Assembly (NCBI GenBank): GCA_018970845.1
Contig: JAGWVO010000126.1
Coordinates: forward strand, 1-9,227
DNA from: Planctomycetota bacterium
GTDB lineage: Bacteria > Planctomycetota > Planctomycetia > Gemmatales > Gemmataceae
Direction: 5' to 3'
DNA: 9,227 bases
Below the pieces are notes generated by a model. It was not told where the DNA came from. It made no database searches and saw nothing but the letters and a program-made list of their open reading frames with translations. A program made the translations under genes and the position numbers. Every line of letters starts with the position of its first letter. Positions within the stretch are counted from its first letter, which is position 1. Shown here in pieces: positions 6,277 to 9,227 of the stretch.

Positions 6277-7485
6277 TCACTCGCACTCGCGGCAGGTGGT
6301 GACATATTCCTCGAGCATGGTGAACTGCTTGAAGAAGTCGTTCTCGGCGCATCCCTGCGGGCCCTTGAAGAAGCACGCCAGGTGGGACAGCACCCCGGTC
6401 TCCTTGCGGGATCGGGCCAGGAGCGTCAGGCGGACAAGGTCGATCGCCAATGGCGCCGCCAGCAGGCTGTCACAGCCCTGCCAGATGAACTGGAGGATCA
6501 TCTTCGTGCCGAGGAACCCCTGGAAATGGATGTGGTTCCAGGCCGTCTTCCAGTCGTCCATGCTGGGGATGTACTCGATGCTCACCAGGGTCGAGGGCTT
6601 GTAGCCGACGATGCTCGAGATGACGGCGTCCTTGTGGCCCACCTTGGCGGCCTTGTTGCGCGGGTCGTCGAGCACCACGCCGTCGCGGTTTCCGAAAATG
6701 TTGTGGCCCACCCAGCTCAGGATGCGCCAATTTCGGTGGGCGAACATCGGCGCGAGCACGGTTTTCATGAGCGTCTCGCCGGTCTTGCCGTCCTTTCCGG
6801 CGATCACGGTGCCGCGCTTGGCGGCAAGCTCCTCAAGCGCCGGCATGGTGGCGCCCAGGCAAGGCGTGAAATTCACATAGGGCAGGCCGAGGTCAAGCGC
6901 GGCGTAGGCGTAGAGCGAACTGGCGGGCAGGACGGGGTTGCCGGCGCGCGACAGCAGCGGCTCGAGCACCGACAGGCTCTGGTGTTCGGGCCCGGTGGGA
7001 AACGGGGGCTCCGTCGAGGCGACCGAAAGCACGACCACATCGTCGAGCTTGTGGCGGTTCTTGAAGTCGAGGATGTCGGCCTTGATCCTCTCAATCGCCT
7101 TGGCCGGCGTTTCAACAGCATTCACTTCGGGACGATCGGCGAGCTTGGCGATGGTTTCGCCGCACGCCACCAGGGTGCCCGGGCGCAGGTTCGACTCCCA
7201 TGAGGCAAGGGTTTCGGAGCACGCCGCCAAAAGGCTCTCATGGAACACACCGGCGCGCTCATGCATTTCGCTGGCCGTCTGGCGGAAACCGGCCTGGCGA
7301 ATCTCGTGCCCGCCAACCACGAACTGCTCGGCCTGGGCCAGTTCGATGCCGTCGAAAAGGGGTAGCTCGGTCACCAGGCTGGTTGTTTCGGTCACCTTGC
7401 GGGCCAGGGCGGCCAGACCCAGGGCGATGGTCGTGCCAACGCCTCCGCAGGCGCCGACAAGCCATAGACCGTATCTCTTGCTCAT
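6277..7485 (-). CDS. ino1: myo-inositol-1-phosphate synthase (inositol-3-phosphate synthase)
   Basis: A 402-residue cytoplasmic enzyme that uses bound NAD to cyclise glucose 6-phosphate to inositol 3-phosphate. The N-terminal Rossmann loop is GACGGVGTT (11-19). The catalytic domain has GKDGKTGETLMK (230-241), GHNIFGNRDG (260-269), matching the family's N-x-L-G-N-x-D-G block, and IEYIPSMDDWKTAWNHI (303-319). FQGFLGTKM and LAAPLAIDLVRL (near 321-352) are also typical of the C-terminal lobe. Length fits the shorter bacterial forms. It is the first gene of the minus-strand run. The ATG at 7485 has GGAG ten nt upstream, and a plausible promoter lies at 7548-7576. The TIM-barrel gene starts seven nt after its stop. 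The family is certain; whether the product is used for phospholipid head groups, osmolyte or a prenylated compound is unknown. Confidence 0.95.
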   Translation of the reverse strand: MSKRYGLWLVGACGGVGTTIALGLAALARKVTETTSLVTELPLFDGIELAQAEQFVVGGHEIRQAGFRQTASEMHERAGVFHESLLAACSETLASWESNLRPGTLVACGETIAKLADRPEVNAVETPAKAIERIKADILDFKNRHKLDDVVVLSVASTEPPFPTGPEHQSLSVLEPLLSRAGNPVLPASSLYAYAALDLGLPYVNFTPCLGATMPALEELAAKRGTVIAGKDGKTGETLMKTVLAPMFAHRNWRILSWVGHNIFGNRDGVVLDDPRNKAAKVGHKDAVISSIVGYKPSTLVSIEYIPSMDDWKTAWNHIHFQGFLGTKMILQFIWQGCDSLLAAPLAIDLVRLTLLARSRKETGVLSHLACFFKGPQGCAENDFFKQFTMLEEYVTTCRECE

Positions 7486-7547
7486 GCTGCTCGTACTCCG
7501 GGGAGGGTTGGAACGGCCGACGAGGCGGTGTATCCGTCAATCTTGTC

Positions 7548-7576
7548 ACTATGGGGGGCGAAGGAAGCCCGTTCAA
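7548..7576 (-). promoter_or_regulatory. candidate sigma-70-type promoter for the MIPS operon
   Basis: On the minus strand TTGAAC (7576-7571) and CATAGT (7553-7548) are separated by 17 bp, each matching four of six consensus bases. The start point would lie about 55 nt before the MIPS ATG. The intergenic region is divergent, and this box pair sits on the MIPS side. Prediction by eye only. Confidence 0.35.
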
Positions 7577-7622
7577 GCCACCGGATCGGGTTTCGCCATT
7601 CTGGAACGCCCCACCTCGACAC

Positions 7623-7628
7623 TAAAAT
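7623..7628 (+). promoter_or_regulatory. candidate -10 box for ribBA
   Basis: TAAAAT lies 45 nt before the ribBA start at 7673, in a short A-rich island. No clear -35 hexamer is seen 16-18 bp upstream. A start about 7 nt downstream would fall at roughly 7635, so the first ATG in frame (7637) would be nearly leaderless. This supports the later ATG with its own ribosome binding site. Confidence 0.35.
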
Positions 7629-7638
7629 AAACTCGCAT

Positions 7639-7655
7639 GGCGGCTTTTTGTCGCC
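7639..7655 (+). other. small stem-loop in the ribBA 5' leader
   Basis: GGCGGC (7639-7644) can pair with GTCGCC (7650-7655), with one G-U pair, around a TTTTT loop, just before the ribosome binding site. It is too short for an FMN riboswitch, and none of that element's conserved boxes are seen. It may be incidental or may modulate initiation. Confidence 0.25.
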
Positions 7656-7659
7656 TTCC

Positions 7660-7665
7660 GGGGGT
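7660..7665 (+). promoter_or_regulatory. ribosome binding site deciding the ribBA start
   Basis: GGGGGT ends seven nt before the ATG at 7673. No similar sequence precedes the upstream in-frame ATG at 7637. This, and the fit of the shorter N-terminus to the family, selects 7673 as the start. Confidence 0.5.
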
Positions 7666-7672
7666 AAGCCTC

Positions 7673-8947
7673 ATGCCCAATTCAGGCCTTCGCGAAGGCT
7701 TTTGCCCGATTGACCAGGCGCTCGACGAACTTCGCGCCGGGCGGATGATCGTCGTGGTTGACGACCCGAACCGTGAAAACGAGGGCGATGTGATCGTCCC
7801 GGCGCAAAACGCCACGCCGGAAGCCATCAACTTCATGATGCGGCAAGCCTGCGGCCTGGTTTGCCTGGCCATGGACGGCGGAATCTGCGACCGCCTCGGC
7901 CTCGACCTGGTGCCATCGCAGGGCGTCGACTCGCAGACCACTCCCTTCACCCCGTGCATCGACGCCCGCACAGGCATCACCACCGGAACCTCGGCGCACG
8001 ACCGCGCCCGAACGGTGCAGGTGGCCACCGACCCGCGCAGCACCCCGCAGGATCTCGTGCGCGGCAAGGGCCATGTGCCGGGTTTGCGGGCCCGCGACGG
8101 CGGCGTTTTGGTCCGCGCCGGGCATACCGAGGCCAGCGTTGATCTGGCCCGCCTGGCCGGGTTTTCACCCGCCGCGGTGATTTGCGAAATTTGCAATGAA
8201 GACGGTTCCATGGCGCGCCTGCCCGACCTCAGGTCGTTCTCGGCGCGGCACGACCTCAAAATGTGCACCATCGAGGACCTGATCCAGTACCGCCGCCAGC
8301 GCGAAAGGCTCGTCAAACGTGAAATCCAGGTCACCCTGCCGACACGGTTTGGAGACTTCGACCTCGTCGCCTTCAGCAGCATGGTGGATGCCGATCCCCA
8401 CTTGGCGCTCTGCTTCGGCGGGGTGGGAGTTGAAAAAAACGGCATGGTGCCCGCCCAGGAGGAACCAGTTCTGGTGCGCATCCATTCTCAATGCCTCACG
8501 GGAGACATTTTCACGAGCCTCCTGTGCGACTGTGGATCGCAGCTGCACCATGCGATGCGTCAGGTTGTGGAAGCGGGAAAAGGTGTGATCCTTTACATGC
8601 GGCAGGAAGGACGCGGCATCGGGCTCATCAACAAGCTTCACGCCTACAAGCTCCAGCAGGAGCAGGGCCTCGACACCGTTGAGGCCAACCTGGCCCTGGG
8701 TTTCGGCGCCGACCTGAGACATTACGGCATCGGGGCGCAGATCCTCGCCGACCTGGGAGTGAGGCAGATCAGGCTGCTCACCAACAACCCTCGCAAGGTG
8801 GTGGGTCTTGAGGGCCACGGCCTGAGCATCGTTGAACGCGTTCCCGTGGAACTTCCCCCCAATGAACGCAACGCCCGCTACCTGCGAACCAAGCGCGACA
8901 AGCTGGGCCACCTGCTCGACCTCGGGGGCGAAGGCCCCGAGGCCTGA
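7673..8947 (+). CDS. ribBA: bifunctional 3,4-dihydroxy-2-butanone-4-phosphate synthase / GTP cyclohydrolase II
   Basis: A 424-residue fusion that carries out both entry steps of riboflavin synthesis. The RibB domain (about 8-208) forms 3,4-dihydroxy-2-butanone 4-phosphate from ribulose 5-phosphate. It shows DDPNRENEGD (30-39), TGITTGTSAHDRA (100-112) and AGHTEASVDLARLAG (149-163). The RibA domain (about 215-410) opens GTP. It shows the zinc ligands Cys274, Cys285 and Cys287 in HSQCLTGD...CDCG, then RQEGRGIGL (310-318) and LTNNPRK (369-375). Two departures from the usual text are visible: GHVPGLRA (133-140), where most members have GHVFPLRA, and HSQ where HSE is usual. All core catalytic and zinc residues I can place are present, so the protein is probably active. 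The frame opens at 7637, but 7673 is preferred for its ribosome binding site. It is transcribed away from the MIPS operon; ychF follows 47 nt later. Confidence 0.95.
   Translation: MPNSGLREGFCPIDQALDELRAGRMIVVVDDPNRENEGDVIVPAQNATPEAINFMMRQACGLVCLAMDGGICDRLGLDLVPSQGVDSQTTPFTPCIDARTGITTGTSAHDRARTVQVATDPRSTPQDLVRGKGHVPGLRARDGGVLVRAGHTEASVDLARLAGFSPAAVICEICNEDGSMARLPDLRSFSARHDLKMCTIEDLIQYRRQRERLVKREIQVTLPTRFGDFDLVAFSSMVDADPHLALCFGGVGVEKNGMVPAQEEPVLVRIHSQCLTGDIFTSLLCDCGSQLHHAMRQVVEAGKGVILYMRQEGRGIGLINKLHAYKLQQEQGLDTVEANLALGFGADLRHYGIGAQILADLGVRQIRLLTNNPRKVVGLEGHGLSIVERVPVELPPNERNARYLRTKRDKLGHLLDLGGEGPEA
8920..8942 (+). other. GC-rich stem-loop at the 3' end of ribBA
   Basis: CCTCGGGG (8920-8927) pairs perfectly with CCCCGAGG (8935-8942) around a seven-base loop, just before the ribBA stop codon. 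There is no T-run after it, so it is not a standard rho-independent terminator. It could pause or protect the transcript, or simply reflect GC-rich coding sequence. Confidence 0.35.
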
Positions 8948-8994
8948 TAGGATGACTTTCTGATCAACTTCGCCAAGCGGGTCGCGGATTCATC

Positions 8995-9227
8995 ATGAAG
9001 GCAGGCATCGTCGGGCTTCCCAATGTGGGCAAGAGCACCCTTTTCAACGCGCTCACCAGTTCCAAGCAGGCCCAAGCCGCCAACTACCCGTTCTGCACGA
9101 TCGAGCCCAACGAGGGCATGGTGAGCGTGCCCGACGGCCGTCTCGCGCGGATCGCCGCCCTGATCCCGCCCCAGAAGCTGATCCCGGCGGCGCTCAAGCT
9201 CGTCGACATCGCGGGGATCGTGAAGGG
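8995..9227 (+). CDS. ychF: YchF/Ola1-type P-loop ATPase, N-terminal part (cut by window edge)
   Basis: The first 77 codons of YchF, an Obg-related TRAFAC-class protein that prefers ATP and binds the ribosome, linked in bacteria to stress responses. The start MKAGIVGLPNVGKSTLFNAL carries the Walker A loop GLPNVGKST (7-15). NYPFCTIEPNEG is the highly diagnostic switch I block of YchF, and LVDIAGIVKG at the window end is the Walker B/G3 region (D-I-A-G where other GTPases have D-x-x-G). The remaining two-thirds, including the TGS domain, is outside the window. The ATG at 8995 gives the normal family N-terminus; the upstream ribosome binding site is weak. It lies 47 nt after ribBA on the same strand and may share its transcript. 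Confidence 0.95.
   Translation, partial: MKAGIVGLPNVGKSTLFNALTSSKQAQAANYPFCTIEPNEGMVSVPDGRLARIAALIPPQKLIPAALKLVDIAGIVK

Noticed and set aside
6247..7203. A 318-codon plus-strand frame opposite MIPS
   Set aside because: It is a composition-driven shadow of the MIPS gene, with no domain and no ribosome binding site.
7486..7672. FMN riboswitch before ribBA
   Set aside because: The leader is short and none of the conserved RFN-element boxes were seen.
7573..8481. A 302-codon minus-strand frame opposite ribBA
   Set aside because: It is antisense to conserved RibBA motifs and rich in Arg and Ser with no recognisable fold.

Overview
The window is GC-rich apart from its AT-richer left edge. It reads as a stretch of bacterial chromosome from an environmental bacterium. 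The gene set suggests Planctomycetota or a close relative: a myo-inositol-1-phosphate synthase, a sugar-phosphate-isomerase TIM barrel, a UbiA-like prenyltransferase, a DFDTSH-type Gfo/Idh/MocA protein and a DUF1570-like metallopeptidase packed together. That assignment is inference from gene style; there is no rRNA or other taxonomic marker here.

Layout. Bases 1-319 are one end of an IS1595-family (IS1016-like) insertion sequence, cut by the window edge, with the transposase N-terminal half on the minus strand. From 346 to 7485 lie eight genes, all on the minus strand. In transcription order they are inositol-phosphate synthase (7485-6277), TIM-barrel isomerase/epimerase (6269-5406), UbiA-family prenyltransferase (5409-4528), Gfo/Idh/MocA oxidoreductase (4505-3606), secreted HExxH peptidase-like protein (3609-2248), single-domain rhodanese (2207-1878), MoaC (1861 or 1831 to 1391) and a trans-polyprenyl diphosphate synthase (1362-346). 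The first five are joined by gaps of 22 nt or less or by 4-nt GTGA/ATGA overlaps, so they are very probably co-translated. The last three are 16-40 nt apart and may have an extra promoter. On the other side of a 187-bp divergent intergenic region, the plus strand carries ribBA (7673-8947) and the 5' part of ychF (8995 to the edge).

How the genes may work together. The first four genes form a plausible small pathway. MIPS makes a cyclitol phosphate. The TIM-barrel and Gfo/Idh proteins belong to the same superfamilies as the inositol-modifying enzymes IolE/IolI and IolG. The UbiA protein would attach a prenyl chain, and a polyprenyl diphosphate synthase lies at the end of the same gene run. This resembles the ebo clusters (UbiA-like EboC, sugar-phosphate cyclase EboD, TIM-barrel EboE), with MIPS in the place of the cyclase. 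I consider this the most interesting feature of the window. The product is unknown and the link is an inference. RibBA and YchF are ordinary housekeeping genes, and MoaC with the rhodanese points to molybdenum-cofactor and sulfur-transfer chemistry.

No tRNA, rRNA, CRISPR array or convincing riboswitch was seen. No gene-free stretch reaches 300 bases.
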